A stretch of DNA of 64,000 nucleotides from Martelella sp. AD-3 (GTDB lineage: Bacteria; Pseudomonadota; Alphaproteobacteria; Rhizobiales; Rhizobiaceae). This document shows, piece after piece, positions 10,101 to 19,811 of the stretch. The first letter of the stretch is position 1, and every line of letters begins with the position of its first letter. The notes under the pieces are model-generated. The model was not told where the DNA came from, did not search any database, and was given only the letters and a program-made list of their open reading frames with translations. The DNA lies in the NCBI RefSeq assembly GCF_001578105.1, contig NZ_CP014275.1:3848501-3912500 (forward strand), given 5' to 3'. The translations under genes and the position numbers were made by a program.

Positions 10101-13100
10101 TGATCAGGCCCGCAGTCCCGCCCAGCGGCACCGCGAGGGTCGCCGAACCGGCAGCCTGATCCACGTTGACGGTCACGGCGGCGCCGACGAGTTCCAACGT
10201 GTCCTGAGGCGTCGCTCCGGTCAGGACATAGGGCCCTGCCTGGAAATTGAGCCCCGCAACCTGGATCTGTCCATCCGTGCGGCTGTCGATCGTGACATTG
10301 CCGCCTCTTCCTTTGAAAATCGCCGTTACGCCGCTGTTGTCCCAGCCGCCGAAATTCACGGCCGACGCATTGTCCGGAACATTGGTCCAGTCGGTCCCGC
10401 CGCTTGCCGTCCAGTTGCCGTCTCCGCCGTAGCTGGCCCCCGACCCGCTCATGGTCGGGTTCCAATAGTCGCCGAGGCTGGCCGTGCCGGAGGTCACGTG
10501 CAGAAAGACGCCCTGCATGTTGTTGTCGTTGACATAAGTGATCTCGTAGGTCGACTTGCTGCCCGGCGCAAGCGTCAGGATGTTATGAGGGCCGCCATAG
10601 GGCGTGAGTGGATCTATCAGGAGGTAGTAGCCCTGCCCGAGCGTTTGGCCGCCGACGGTGTTCACGTCCACCTCGACCGTACCGCTTGAGGGCAGTGAAA
10701 GAGAGGCGGAGGCAAAAAGCGGTGTGTTTGCGCCTGCCGCCCTGGGGTCGAGATAGACGCGGAGTATCGAATCCGTATCCATGGCAAGAGGGCTCGCAAT
10801 TCTGAGCGAGTATGGGTTCTGGCTGCTCAGATTCTGCTCGTTTTCAAGCACGCCTTGCCCCATGACGGTCACCTGACCGACAATGTTCCCTGCACCGGCG
10901 AGCGTGCCGCCGGATTGCACAGTGACAGGACCGCCCAAAACCGTCGGCTCACCGAAGACCCCGCCCCCATACTCAAGGACAAGCACGCCGCCCGAAATCG
11001 TAATGGTCTCGGTAAACTGTGACGCGCTGACATCCTTGAACACCGTTGTGCCCGAGATGTGAGTGATAGCGCCCTGGGTGCCAACCAGTCTGAAGTTGTC
11101 CATATAGAGTGGCGTAACCCGCTCGGCTACGTGGTTGAAGACCATGGCCGACTGGGTGGAATTGAAGGAGATGCTGCCTTGTCCGGTGCCAACGATGATC
11201 TCGCCCGTCATAGCGGCGACATCCGTCGCGGCGGCGCCGAAATTGAGGACCGCGACTTCGCTGGCGCTGAGGGGCTGGAGGGCGGCGAGCGATATGCTCT
11301 CATCAATCTTCAGCCGACCCCCCATCGTCAGCGTGACTGCGCCATCCGGCTGGCCGCTGCCGCCCTTGCCCTCGCCGATCAAAAGCGTCTCGCCGGCAAG
11401 CTCGCCGGTTACGGCAAGCGTGGCGCCGCCGAAGACGGAGAGGTCGCCGCCGAACGAGCCGCCCTCACCGGAGAAGGTGAGGCTGCCGGCGCCGGAAACG
11501 TTGAAATCGCCCGCACCGACAAGCGCATTATTCATCGCCGTCGTCCCCGTAACTTCGACCAGAAGCGCCGTGGTATCGGCGGTTGTCACGTTGATCAGGC
11601 CCTGGAGTGAACCGTTCAGCCCCTTGGAACTATCGCCGAGCTGGAGCGTGCCCCCGTTGATTACCGTATCGCCCGAGTAAGTGTTGTCGGCCGTCAGGAT
11701 CAGCCTACCCTTACCGTCCTTAATCATGCCGTCCGTACCCTTCAGAACGACGCCGATCGAGGCCCATCCGTCATTCGCAGCGGTCGCATCCTCGACGTTG
11801 ATGGAAGGAGCGGTCGGATTCTGGCCGGGATTCTGGTTGGGCGTGAGCAGCGTCACCGCGTCGGTCGTGGCCGAGGTCGTGTAGGTCAGTTCATAGCCCG
11901 ATGTGTTGAACAGCATACCGGTTACGACAATAGGCTCGGACTGGCCGTTCGGGACCGTGTTGATTTTGACCGTGCCGCTCGCGCCCTCGAAGATCGCCCT
12001 GTTGGGCGATTTCCAGTCGAAGGATTTCTGGAAGGTCGAGTCCAGCCAGTTTGTCTGAGCATAGCTGACGAACCAGTCTCCGTCGCCGCCCACGATCTGC
12101 CCGGTCGGCTGCAAGGTGGTCCCGTTCCAGTAAAGGTCCGTGTAGGTCGGCACGTCATAGACTTCCAGCACAACGCTCTTTTGGCCCGGATAGGTGATCT
12201 GGAACCGCCCCGTCTGCGTGCCGCCGAACAGAACCGTGACGTTCTGCGGGGCGAACGTGCTGTTTTTGAGATCGTCGGTGGTAAAGAGGGTGTAGAAGCC
12301 GTAGTCGCCGGTGACGCTGATCTCGAGCGCGCCGCCTGCCGTCATATCCTTGGCGACGGCGACGAGATCGTTCTCGGGACCGCCCAGCGCCGGATTGTTC
12401 TCGGTGCCGGCCTTGCCGAGCTCGAAGACGCTGACCGCGGTGTTGTCGAGATAAAGACCGCCGAGAATGGTCAGCGTGCCGTAATTGGCTGCGGGCGAGG
12501 CGTTGACGGAGAGGTCTCCCGGCGAGAGCGTTGCCGATTTCGGCGTGCCGGCGGCCTCGCCGATCGTGACCATATTGCTCTGGCTGCCCAGATGGCCGAA
12601 GCCTGAAAGGACGCCGCCGGTGACGTTGAAATTGCCGGCAAGCGCGCTCTTCACATTGAAGGTGCCGCCGCTGATATCGACGTCGCCTGTATAGGCCGAG
12701 CCATCGCCCGAAAACGAGGTGAAGCCCTCCAGCACGCTGATCGTCTGTGCGTCGCCTTCTGAGTCGACATTCAGTGTCAGACCGAAATCGTAACCGTCGG
12801 CCTGCGTGGCGGAGTGATTGAAGACAAGGGTGGAAGTGCCGCCGCCGAAGACGAGTTGCTGGGCGACCAGACTGCCGGGAGCAGCCAAGGGCGGCTGCGT
12901 TCCGGCGGGGCTGCCGATGTTCAGCGTGCCCATGCCCTGCTGGCCGGACGAGAGCCCGCCGATGCGGATTTCCTCCGCCGCATTCAAGACCGCACTGTCC
13001 TGCACGGAAACGCTGACGGCGGTCGCGCTCGTGTTCGAACCGTTGCCAATCAGGATCGATCCCGCCTTGGCTTCCACAAGGCCCTGGTTCTTTGCGACAA

Positions 13101-16100
13101 GGGCGACCTGCGTCTTGTCGGCATAGCCCATCCGGATATCGCCGCCCGCAGCGCTCAATGTACCCGTGATGCTGGCATTCACGATCGCCCCTTCGACATT
13201 GCCGAAATCGACATCGTCATCGCCTGAGGCGATCAAATGGCCATCGATGGTCACAGTGGATCCCTGAGAGTTGATCAGCGTGTCATTGCGGTCGCCGATA
13301 TCGATCTCTCCGGTAATTGTCATCGATGTTTGCAGATTGAGACCTGCGGGAGCCGAATCGCCCGGAGCCAGCGGGTCGGTTCCTCCGACGACAAGGCTTG
13401 CGCCGTTCAGCACCGCGCCACCGCCTGCAACTTGCAGCGTCCCTCTGAGAACTTGGATGTCTCCCTCGAAACCGCTGCTGTCAGATCGGAAATCGACCGG
13501 GCTGTTAAAAGGGACACCAATGCTGACCTGATAAATGCCAACACCTGTCATGGTTACATTGTCACTGTAGGAGGATAGAACGTAGATACGAAGGGTCCCC
13601 TCGCTTCCGATATCCACATCTTGCTGAAGGCTGGCCTGAAACTTGTCGTCGCCGATTTGCAGGATTCCCTCTTCAATCACCCAGTTTCCGCCGAATTTGT
13701 AGGGAGCGACCGCCAGCAGGCCCGGGCCGACCTTGTGAATCTCGCCCGTCCCCTCGAAGGCGAGGTTGTTGGTGACATACAAGCCCTGGGCAACGCTCAT
13801 GCTGATCGTGCCGTTGACGGTGAACACATCGTCATTGCCGCCGACAATATCATAATTCACCGTGTTGAACTGCATGCCGCCGAGCGCGATCGGCTCATAC
13901 TGGCCTGGACTGGTCTGGGTATTGACCGTGACCGTGCCCGGGGCCGTCCCCTCGAAGATCGCCGTGCGACCGTCGGTCCAGGGATGTCTTGTGGTGGCGT
14001 CCTGGCCGGTCCAGCTTTGATCGCCGTTGAAAGACTCGGGCAGCCATGTGCCCGAACCGCCGACGATGGTGCCATCGCCGGGATTGGGGTTGCCGCCGTC
14101 CCAGTAGAGCCCCGGGCCGCTGGGCGTGTTGAGGATTGTCAGGAAGATCGTATCCGTCGTGGTCGTCCGGCAACTCGGGTCGATCGGGCAGATGCGATAC
14201 TGATCCCGCTGCAGAACCTCGGTCGTATCGAATTTCACGCTCAGACTGGTGCCGAAATTCCCCGTGTAGCTCCCGTTATACTGGAACAGCGTGTAGTCGC
14301 CATATTGATCGCTATAGATGGTGACATCAAAACCGCTGCCGCCGAGATCGAGAATGTTGTTGACGACGACGAGGTCGTTGCTGGCAGGCGCGTTTGGCGC
14401 ATTGACGAGGCTGAACCCGAACACGCTGGTGGCATTGGCCGTCAGCGTCAGATTGCCATTGATCGTCAGGATACCGTAACTGTTCGCGCCGAGCGATGCA
14501 TCGCCGGGCGAAAGCCGCCCCGCCGTATTGCTGTTGCCGATTGTAACCGGGCCGCCGATCGTGGCATTGTCGCCGGCAAGCGTACCGCCGAAGACATTGA
14601 CCGTCCCGCCGAGATCCTGCCTGAGGTTGAAGATGCCGCTCTGCACGGTCGTCGTGCCGCCATAGCCGCTGTCGTTGACATCAAAGTCAACGCGGCCGGG
14701 CCCGGTGATGTTGAACGGGCCGGTCAGGCCGTCGATGTTGTTGCTGAACGACACGCCCGTTCCGGACTGCGCATAGACAGCCAGCGTGCCGCCGCCGGAA
14801 ATGGCGCCGGAGACCGTGCCGTTGCCGAGCAGGCCGCCGAGCTGCAACGTACCCTGGCTGATCGTGGTCCCGCCCTGGTAGCTGTTGGTTGCCGAAAGGA
14901 TCAGCGTGCCCGATCCGGTCTTGGCGAAGCCCGTGGGCGTGCCCTGAAGCGGTACGGCGACGGTCGCGGTTCCGCCGTTCACATTGATCGAAACGGGCGC
15001 ACCCCGAACGCTGGCAAGCGTCAGGATTCCCGATCCGTTCTGGCGCAGGACATAGCCGTCGCGCAGGAAGTTCATGCCGGCGACATTGAGGTTTCCGTCG
15101 ACCGTCACCGTGCCGGATTGTGACCCGGAGAAAATGGCAAAAGCGGTGCTGTTGTTCACCCAGGCGGTTTCCGAGGCGATGGCGCCGGAGGCATTCGCCC
15201 AGTTCCTGTTGGAGCTGTTCCAGAGGCCGGAACCGCCGATCAGGGTGTTCACGTTCGTGCCCGCGCCGTCCCAATACTGGCTGATCGTGCCATCGGCCCC
15301 CGGTACAATGAGCCTGACCTGATTGGAAGTCAGATAGTCGATACTGGAGCCGCTGGGCACATTGCTGGCAGAGGAGAACTGGCCGCTGACGCCGTTCGTG
15401 TAGTTGTAGAGCACATAGACGCCGGACCCCGAAAGCGCGCCGGCGTTCAGGATGCTGCCGCCCAGGGAAAGAGCCCCGGCGACATTGACGACCCCGGTGG
15501 CGTTCTGGAACACGTTGCGGGATCCGCCGGCGAGGGTAAGGTTTCCGCGGACATTGAACGGATTGGAAACCATGAGCGTCGCGTTCGGCTGCACCGAGAC
15601 GAGGCTTCCGCTTTGGCCCACATTGCCGTTCAGACCCACTGCCAGGGTACCGTTCACGATATTGAGGCCGCCGCCATAGGTGCTGGAGCCGGAGACCGTC
15701 AAAATGCCCGTCGAATAGAAACTCGTTGTCGTTGACAGGTTTGCATTGGTGTTGCCGGACATCGTCACGCTGCCGGTGCGAATGTTGAAGGCGCCCTGAA
15801 GCCCGGTAATGTTGTTGATGAAATTGATCGAGGAGCCGGCATAGAGCTCAAGCGTCCCGCCGCCGGAGATCGCCCCGGCGACAGAGCCCGGTTGCGAATT
15901 GCTCGAGGTCCCGAGTTGCAGCGTGCCCGCCACGATCGTCGTCGTGCCGCTGATTGCGGAATTGGATCTGGTCAGCACCAGCGTGCCGTCACCCGTCTTG
16001 CGCAGGCTCGTTGCATTCAACACGAGGTCGATCGTCGCAGTCGAACCGCCGAAAACGTCGATCCTGGGCTCGGTCTCGCCGCGGGTGCTGTCCGGCGTGA

Positions 16101-19100
16101 GCTGGATCGCATTGCCCGTCAGCGTATATCCGCCGACATCAAAGAACATCCCGGCCACCGAAATATTGGTGGCGGCGACATTGACCGTGCCGCCGGTCGT
16201 CGCAAAATGCGCGGTCTTTCCGTTCTGCCAGGGGCTGGGCGACGTGCCCTGCTGGCTGACCCAGTTCCTGTTCGAGTTGTTGATATCCCATGTCCCGTTG
16301 CCGCCGGAACCGTTGGCCACACCCGTCGGGTTCGGGCTGGAGGCGGTGCCGCCGTTCCAGTAGTAGTCCTGGTCGGTCAGTTTGGCCTGCACGATCAACA
16401 CGCCCGTATTGGTGTTGTTGTAGTGAAGGCTCCATTCGTACTGATCGTCTTCAAGGTATGTCTGGCTTTTCACGTCAAATACACTGACGCCGTCGGAGAA
16501 GTTCTCTCCTGAATCATAGGACTGATAGGTGATGAGCGTGTAGGCCGTGCCGTCGGTTCCGTTGTAGTAGACCAGAAGCTTGCCGCCCGCGGTTAACATG
16601 CCCAGCACATTCACCGTATCATGGCTGCCGGCATTAACGTCGAAAATCATCGTGGCGTTGCCGGCAGACAGCAACTCGGCGCCGAAGGTCAGGCTGCCGA
16701 TGGCGCCCGCCCCGCTCTGATGAAGCTGCAACTGGTTAACCGACGGCGAGCCGAAATCGCCCGGCGAGAGGGTGCCGTTTGCCTGGATCTCGACAGAGCC
16801 GAGCGTGCCCGTGCCCGACAATATGGCGGAAGGGTTGACCGCGAGATCGCCGCCGAGCGTGCCGTTCGCCATGTTCAGCACGGCCCCCTGATGCACGGCG
16901 GCCGAGCCGCCGAAACTGGAGCTTACGCCGGTCAGATTGATGACGCCGGTCCCATTGGTTGGCGCCGTGAAATTGACCTGACCCAGAAACAGGTTGACCG
17001 GATTGCCGAAATCCACCTCGGACGCGGTAAAGACATTGAGTATTGCCGATTGCGCGCCGCCGATCGTGCCCGCGATCCTGCCATTGCCCCAGGTCGCGTC
17101 GCCGAGCGTCAGCGTGCTGTTGTTCTGGACCTGCGTGCCGCCGGCATAGCTATTGCTTTCATTGGTCAGGACCAGTTCGCCGCCGCCATCGACGACCAGC
17201 CGCGTGTTGCCGGGATTGCCCAGAAGCGGAACATCGATCACATTCCTGCCGCTGACATCGATCACAGCATCGCCCGCCCCAAGCGAAGCAAGGGTGATGG
17301 CACTGCCGTTCGATGACGTCAGCACGTAATTCCCGGTCCTGAACTCCATGCCGTCGACGCTGACATTGCTTGAGACCGTCACCGTGCCGCTATTGCCGCC
17401 GAAAGTCGCCGTCTCGTTCGCAGTCCAGGTTCCGGTCGAAGGGCTCGGTCCGTCATTGACCCAGTTCGTGTTGCCGGCATTCCAGACACCGTTGCCGCCG
17501 GCGCCGCCGGAAACGGCCGGATTGGAGCCCGTTCCCCCGTTCCAGAAGGTAAACGGCCCGGCCGGCTGGCCATAAACGATAATCGTCAGGTCATTGCCAT
17601 CGCCGCCGTTGTAGGAGATCAGGTACTCACTGGGAGAAAGCGCCTGACCACCCTTTGTCTTGAAGTCATTCACAACGATGTTGTTCTGACTGAACTGCAG
17701 GTCGGAGGTGCCGACCTGGAGACTTATCAGCGTATAGGTTGTATTATAATCACCCGCAAACCTGACATTCAGCTTATGGTCCGAGCTGTCAGACTTGATG
17801 TTCGAACCCGAAGACACCCCACCGAGAAGCACCAGTTGGTCATTGTTCGAGCCGCCTCCGATCTCGAATGCAAATGTCGTCGTCCCAGAGACTCGCAGCA
17901 CGCTATTCCCTGAACCACCATGCACCGTCAGCGTACCGTAATGTGGCCCCGAACCTCCGGATCTTGGATCCCCGGGAGCGAGACTGTTCGGACCGGATGG
18001 TGCGAGATACAGGGCAACAGATCCAGAAGCCCCAGAGTATATTTGACCAACCCCGGTAATATTACCGGATTGAGAATTAACATTACCAACGCTTCCCGTT
18101 ATATTTACCGTAGCACCATTTAATATACCTAAACCTGTATTTTGAGAACTTCCCGAAATTGTTGTGAACCCTGAATTTGCCAGAAATACGGAACCCGATG
18201 TATCCCCACCTATATTTTTTGAAAAAACAACATTTTTTTGTACAGTATCAGTATGATTAAATTGAATAGTCAAAATTTGACCGTTAACATTGACACCATA
18301 CAAGTCTGCTCCAACAGTTCCCCCTGTTGTTCCTTCATAATAGATCGTACCTGACATGTATATTGTCTGGCCGCCGTTCAGACTTCCGCCGTCCCTGAGC
18401 CTCACAATACCATTGTTTATTAACGATGACCCTCCGGTCAGGTTGAAAACTCCGCCGTTCTTCACCACAACCTGACCGTTGTCAGTAATAAGTCTGGAGG
18501 CCGTCGCTGAAGAGCCAGGGCCATCGATGGTGAACTCAGCAATATAGGCGTTGGGAACAGCAGTAACTCTAAGTTCCGCCATGTTGGCCGTGGAAGAGCT
18601 ATCGACCAACGCCCCCCCTGAAATCGTAACCCCGGAACTGATGACAACATCGTTAAAGTTGCCTCGTCCCCCGGACGTCAAATGGAGGTAGCCAGTCCCC
18701 CCGTTGGAGGCGGCAAATCCCACATAGGTCAGGGCACCATTGCCAACGGTAAACTGTGCCGGCCCCTGGATGGTCAGCGTCATGTTGCCGCCGCCGGACG
18801 AACCCGGCGAGCCGATATTGAGGTTGCCATTCGTGGTCGTGATCTGGGAATTGCCGCTGACGAGAACCGTGTAGCTCTGGCCGCCATAGGTAAACGTGCC
18901 GTCCAGGTTCAGCGTACAATTGCCGACATTGTTATATGTCAGGCTGCCGCCGCTGACGGAGGATGCGCAATCCGCGGCCCAGACCTGGCTGGCGTCGGAC
19001 AGATAAACGCCCGAGGCCGCGAACATCACCGCGCCCGAAAAGGCCGTGCCGGCCAGATAGCGCCGGAGGCGACGCCGCGCCGATCCGCTCTTGGCGGCGG

Positions 19101-19149
19101 CAATGTTCTGCTGCGAAACACTGTGATGAATGCGGTGTGTACCAAACAT
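7117..19149 (-). CDS. giant autotransporter AT2 with seven repeated passenger modules
   Basis: This 4010 aa type Va autotransporter starts at an ATG behind AGGGGGATCAAA. The N-terminus has the basic stretch RRRLRRYLAGTAF and a hydrophobic signal segment ending near VWAAD. After a non-modular first 520 residues, the passenger repeats one plan seven times. Each unit opens with (Y/F)W(N/D/H)G or YWNP (near residues 528, 927, 1290, 1680, 2338, 2893 and 3248), then GGxGxW and NW, then a beta-strand repeat of the form KTGxGTLxLTxxNxYxGGT and xGTLQLG. The beta-barrel occupies about residues 3738-4010 and ends in RLNIRF. It is convergent with AT1. Its last 1.1 kb is nearly identical to the end of AT3. 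A patch around residues 263-369 is much richer in A+T than the rest. A role in adhesion or biofilm is inferred from the family. Confidence 0.93.
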   Translation of the reverse strand: MFGTHRIHHSVSQQNIAAAKSGSARRRLRRYLAGTAFSGAVMFAASGVYLSDASQVWAADCASSVSGGSLTYNNVGNCTLNLDGTFTYGGQSYTVLVSGNSQITTTNGNLNIGSPGSSGGGNMTLTIQGPAQFTVGNGALTYVGFAASNGGTGYLHLTSGGRGNFNDVVISSGVTISGGALVDSSSTANMAELRVTAVPNAYIAEFTIDGPGSSATASRLITDNGQVVVKNGGVFNLTGGSSLINNGIVRLRDGGSLNGGQTIYMSGTIYYEGTTGGTVGADLYGVNVNGQILTIQFNHTDTVQKNVVFSKNIGGDTSGSVFLANSGFTTISGSSQNTGLGILNGATVNITGSVGNVNSQSGNITGVGQIYSGASGSVALYLAPSGPNSLAPGDPRSGGSGPHYGTLTVHGGSGNSVLRVSGTTTFAFEIGGGSNNDQLVLLGGVSSGSNIKSDSSDHKLNVRFAGDYNTTYTLISLQVGTSDLQFSQNNIVVNDFKTKGGQALSPSEYLISYNGGDGNDLTIIVYGQPAGPFTFWNGGTGSNPAVSGGAGGNGVWNAGNTNWVNDGPSPSTGTWTANETATFGGNSGTVTVSSNVSVDGMEFRTGNYVLTSSNGSAITLASLGAGDAVIDVSGRNVIDVPLLGNPGNTRLVVDGGGELVLTNESNSYAGGTQVQNNSTLTLGDATWGNGRIAGTIGGAQSAILNVFTASEVDFGNPVNLFLGQVNFTAPTNGTGVINLTGVSSSFGGSAAVHQGAVLNMANGTLGGDLAVNPSAILSGTGTLGSVEIQANGTLSPGDFGSPSVNQLQLHQSGAGAIGSLTFGAELLSAGNATMIFDVNAGSHDTVNVLGMLTAGGKLLVYYNGTDGTAYTLITYQSYDSGENFSDGVSVFDVKSQTYLEDDQYEWSLHYNNTNTGVLIVQAKLTDQDYYWNGGTASSPNPTGVANGSGGNGTWDINNSNRNWVSQQGTSPSPWQNGKTAHFATTGGTVNVAATNISVAGMFFDVGGYTLTGNAIQLTPDSTRGETEPRIDVFGGSTATIDLVLNATSLRKTGDGTLVLTRSNSAISGTTTIVAGTLQLGTSSNSQPGSVAGAISGGGTLELYAGSSINFINNITGLQGAFNIRTGSVTMSGNTNANLSTTTSFYSTGILTVSGSSTYGGGLNIVNGTLAVGLNGNVGQSGSLVSVQPNATLMVSNPFNVRGNLTLAGGSRNVFQNATGVVNVAGALSLGGSILNAGALSGSGVYVLYNYTNGVSGQFSSASNVPSGSSIDYLTSNQVRLIVPGADGTISQYWDGAGTNVNTLIGGSGLWNSSNRNWANASGAIASETAWVNNSTAFAIFSGSQSGTVTVDGNLNVAGMNFLRDGYVLRQNGSGILTLASVRGAPVSINVNGGTATVAVPLQGTPTGFAKTGSGTLILSATNSYQGGTTISQGTLQLGGLLGNGTVSGAISGGGTLAVYAQSGTGVSFSNNIDGLTGPFNITGPGRVDFDVNDSGYGGTTTVQSGIFNLRQDLGGTVNVFGGTLAGDNATIGGPVTIGNSNTAGRLSPGDASLGANSYGILTINGNLTLTANATSVFGFSLVNAPNAPASNDLVVVNNILDLGGSGFDVTIYSDQYGDYTLFQYNGSYTGNFGTSLSVKFDTTEVLQRDQYRICPIDPSCRTTTTDTIFLTILNTPSGPGLYWDGGNPNPGDGTIVGGSGTWLPESFNGDQSWTGQDATTRHPWTDGRTAIFEGTAPGTVTVNTQTSPGQYEPIALGGMQFNTVNYDIVGGNDDVFTVNGTISMSVAQGLYVTNNLAFEGTGEIHKVGPGLLAVAPYKFGGNWVIEEGILQIGDDKFQASLQQDVDIGSEGTLRIYVLSSYSDNVTMTGVGIYQVSIGVPFNSPVDFRSDSSGFEGDIQVLRGTLQVAGGGAVLNGASLVVGGTDPLAPGDSAPAGLNLQTSMTITGEIDIGDRNDTLINSQGSTVTIDGHLIASGDDDVDFGNVEGAIVNASITGTLSAAGGDIRMGYADKTQVALVAKNQGLVEAKAGSILIGNGSNTSATAVSVSVQDSAVLNAAEEIRIGGLSSGQQGMGTLNIGSPAGTQPPLAAPGSLVAQQLVFGGGTSTLVFNHSATQADGYDFGLTLNVDSEGDAQTISVLEGFTSFSGDGSAYTGDVDISGGTFNVKSALAGNFNVTGGVLSGFGHLGSQSNMVTIGEAAGTPKSATLSPGDLSVNASPAANYGTLTILGGLYLDNTAVSVFELGKAGTENNPALGGPENDLVAVAKDMTAGGALEISVTGDYGFYTLFTTDDLKNSTFAPQNVTVLFGGTQTGRFQITYPGQKSVVLEVYDVPTYTDLYWNGTTLQPTGQIVGGDGDWFVSYAQTNWLDSTFQKSFDWKSPNRAIFEGASGTVKINTVPNGQSEPIVVTGMLFNTSGYELTYTTSATTDAVTLLTPNQNPGQNPTAPSINVEDATAANDGWASIGVVLKGTDGMIKDGKGRLILTADNTYSGDTVINGGTLQLGDSSKGLNGSLQGLINVTTADTTALLVEVTGTTAMNNALVGAGDFNVSGAGSLTFSGEGGSFGGDLSVFGGATLAVTGELAGETLLIGEGKGGSGQPDGAVTLTMGGRLKIDESISLAALQPLSASEVAVLNFGAAATDVAAMTGEIIVGTGQGSISFNSTQSAMVFNHVAERVTPLYMDNFRLVGTQGAITHISGTTVFKDVSASQFTETITISGGVLVLEYGGGVFGEPTVLGGPVTVQSGGTLAGAGNIVGQVTVMGQGVLENEQNLSSQNPYSLRIASPLAMDTDSILRVYLDPRAAGANTPLFASASLSLPSSGTVEVDVNTVGGQTLGQGYYLLIDPLTPYGGPHNILTLAPGSKSTYEITYVNDNNMQGVFLHVTSGTASLGDYWNPTMSGSGASYGGDGNWTASGGTDWTNVPDNASAVNFGGWDNSGVTAIFKGRGGNVTIDSRTDGQIQVAGLNFQAGPYVLTGATPQDTLELVGAAVTVNVDQAAGSATLAVPLGGTAGLIKTGAGDLKFTARNTYDGGTAIQEGTLIFGDNGAVAGQISIANGAVLAVDAVGTVTFTMANVISSAGGSSATPGAFNIIAGTAEVDSSSVRFSGNTTVMDGGTLTGTGALAGAVTVQQGGTLKGTVQTGPFTVGDSLTLQAGSTLDVTLNPNAPNTTIPLFITGSLDVVSGIVDVHSTTGVAEDIQKGEYLLISYTSKPAGSDPTKLVPSSGNFKIVDFNHGVYLTAEEGVTAYWHPVQDSAADFGGVGTWTADSGTNWSDQNGENLSPWTAGATAIFQGDAQDVQVDSSGGAEVEIGGMTFLVDGYVIKALGGSDELTFTTSRANISITVGETPADANISATVELPMTGSAGLVKDGPGELVLDAINTYNGGTHVLEGALSTQQAGAVPGDIIVEQAATWNWNASGPSAFHGTLEGAGTFNVNVPGSLQLTAANTFTGTTNLAANMTLNVTGLPGSESSAQLLGTINVGQKAVLEGMGSFGMVRVGDGGEIRFGAYDNAGTMAVTTVSAESLDIVEGGSFEITVDNTGAGSASLLNVSGAATITGTVKGDVNFIGDVTRQASYTVIAGGPGSVYSDQISAPTASISYIYSFETDAQHQNDLLFNIRPNTTEELCAALPGETCGVVSSIRSLSGHEAFRALRSIRVDEAEEVLPQLSGDVYASSDAAMVAGSRYLRNATGEQVRGSLGGVSTGAGISAVSNYAAEPSPVATPFGAFEEDNGGIGVWAAGYGAWSSMEGSGVAAKMTDSVGGFFLGADAAAFGSMRFGAVAGFGQSTYKVDAHNAKGTSDDYTFGLYGGGEWGGFGVDFGTAYTWHSVSTNRSVYASTFTDHLSGSYDAGTFQVYGGLGYGFDVTDSFTLEPYVDAAYINQHSDAFTETGGIAALSYQSQTMNTGFTTVGLRGAWAFDLGGYQNRLSASAGWRHGFGDLDPTAAFTFAGSDPFGVTGTPLAEDQAVLSVGWDTEFSDTVSVGVNYTGQFAGGNRSQNVTARLNIRF
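7120..8250 (-). repeat. 1.1 kb direct repeat, copy A (barrel end of AT2)
   Basis: This matches 21541-22671 with a constant offset of 14421 bases and no indels. Identity is near complete over the first kilobase, falls from about 8155 and is lost beyond 8250. The stop codons themselves differ (TGA here, TAG in AT3), so homology ends exactly at the last coding residues. It encodes the whole beta-barrel plus about 100 residues of the preceding linker. Confidence 0.92.
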
Positions 19150-19811
19150 TTTGATCCCCCTGGGCAGCCCCGGCAGGCAAAAGGCTGCCGCAGAGCAAAA
19201 AGCACGAAACCGACCAATACAGTCGCCCCCCTGAGCAGGAGAATAAAACCTGTCTTTTCCGCAATCAATCCAAATGTAAATAAATAATTAACATTATTTA
19301 ATCCAAATTATTACGTGTAATTTACGGATGAGGATCTAATATATACATGTATTAATTCTTCATAACTGGCATTTACTTGTTCATAGATAACCAACCTGCA
19401 CAGGGCGATGAGCCCCGCGGACCGGACGCATCTCCGCCCATCAAAGGGAAACAGTCACGCCAACGCCGCAACCATCTGATCTTGCTGCAAGCCGCTACTC
19501 GTCCCTGATCGGTTCGACCGGGACTGACGCATCCTGGCCGGGCCGTCGCGACGACAGGGGTATTTCGCAGTCAGACGAAGACATCTCGCTGCGCAATGTG
19601 TCAGAACAAATGAAAAGAGCGGACAGGCATTTCCATCAAAGACGGCCCGCTCCGGGACAACCGCCAAGCCCGTGACGCGCCCGCACAGGCGGCGCATGCG
19701 CCGCTTCATTGCGCCGCGCGGAAAGATACGGCGACGCCGGAAGCGGCGCGCACTTCGGCCCGCTTCCGGTCTTTCTCGTCGCTAGGCCCCCCGGCAGAAG
19801 GCCTGCCGTGG
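19150..19811. other. intergenic region between AT2 and the ialB-like gene
   Basis: No supported gene was found. The part next to AT2 (about 19260-19400) is strongly AT-rich and probably carries the AT2 promoter. The rest is G+C-rich. An 84-codon minus-strand frame at 19455-19709 has no ribosome site and no recognisable domain. A 10 bp perfect hairpin lies at 19737-19769. Confidence 0.6.
19737..19769 (-). terminator. hairpin downstream of the SapC/IalB operon
   Basis: A perfect 10 bp inverted repeat (CCGGAAGCGG / CCGCTTCCGG) with a 13-base loop lies about 43 nt after the ialB-like stop. There is no U tract on the minus strand, so termination is only likely. Confidence 0.45.

Noticed and set aside
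19455..19709. An 84-codon minus-strand frame downstream of ialB
   Set aside because: It has no ribosome site, no conserved motif, and Arg/Cys-rich composition typical of chance frames.
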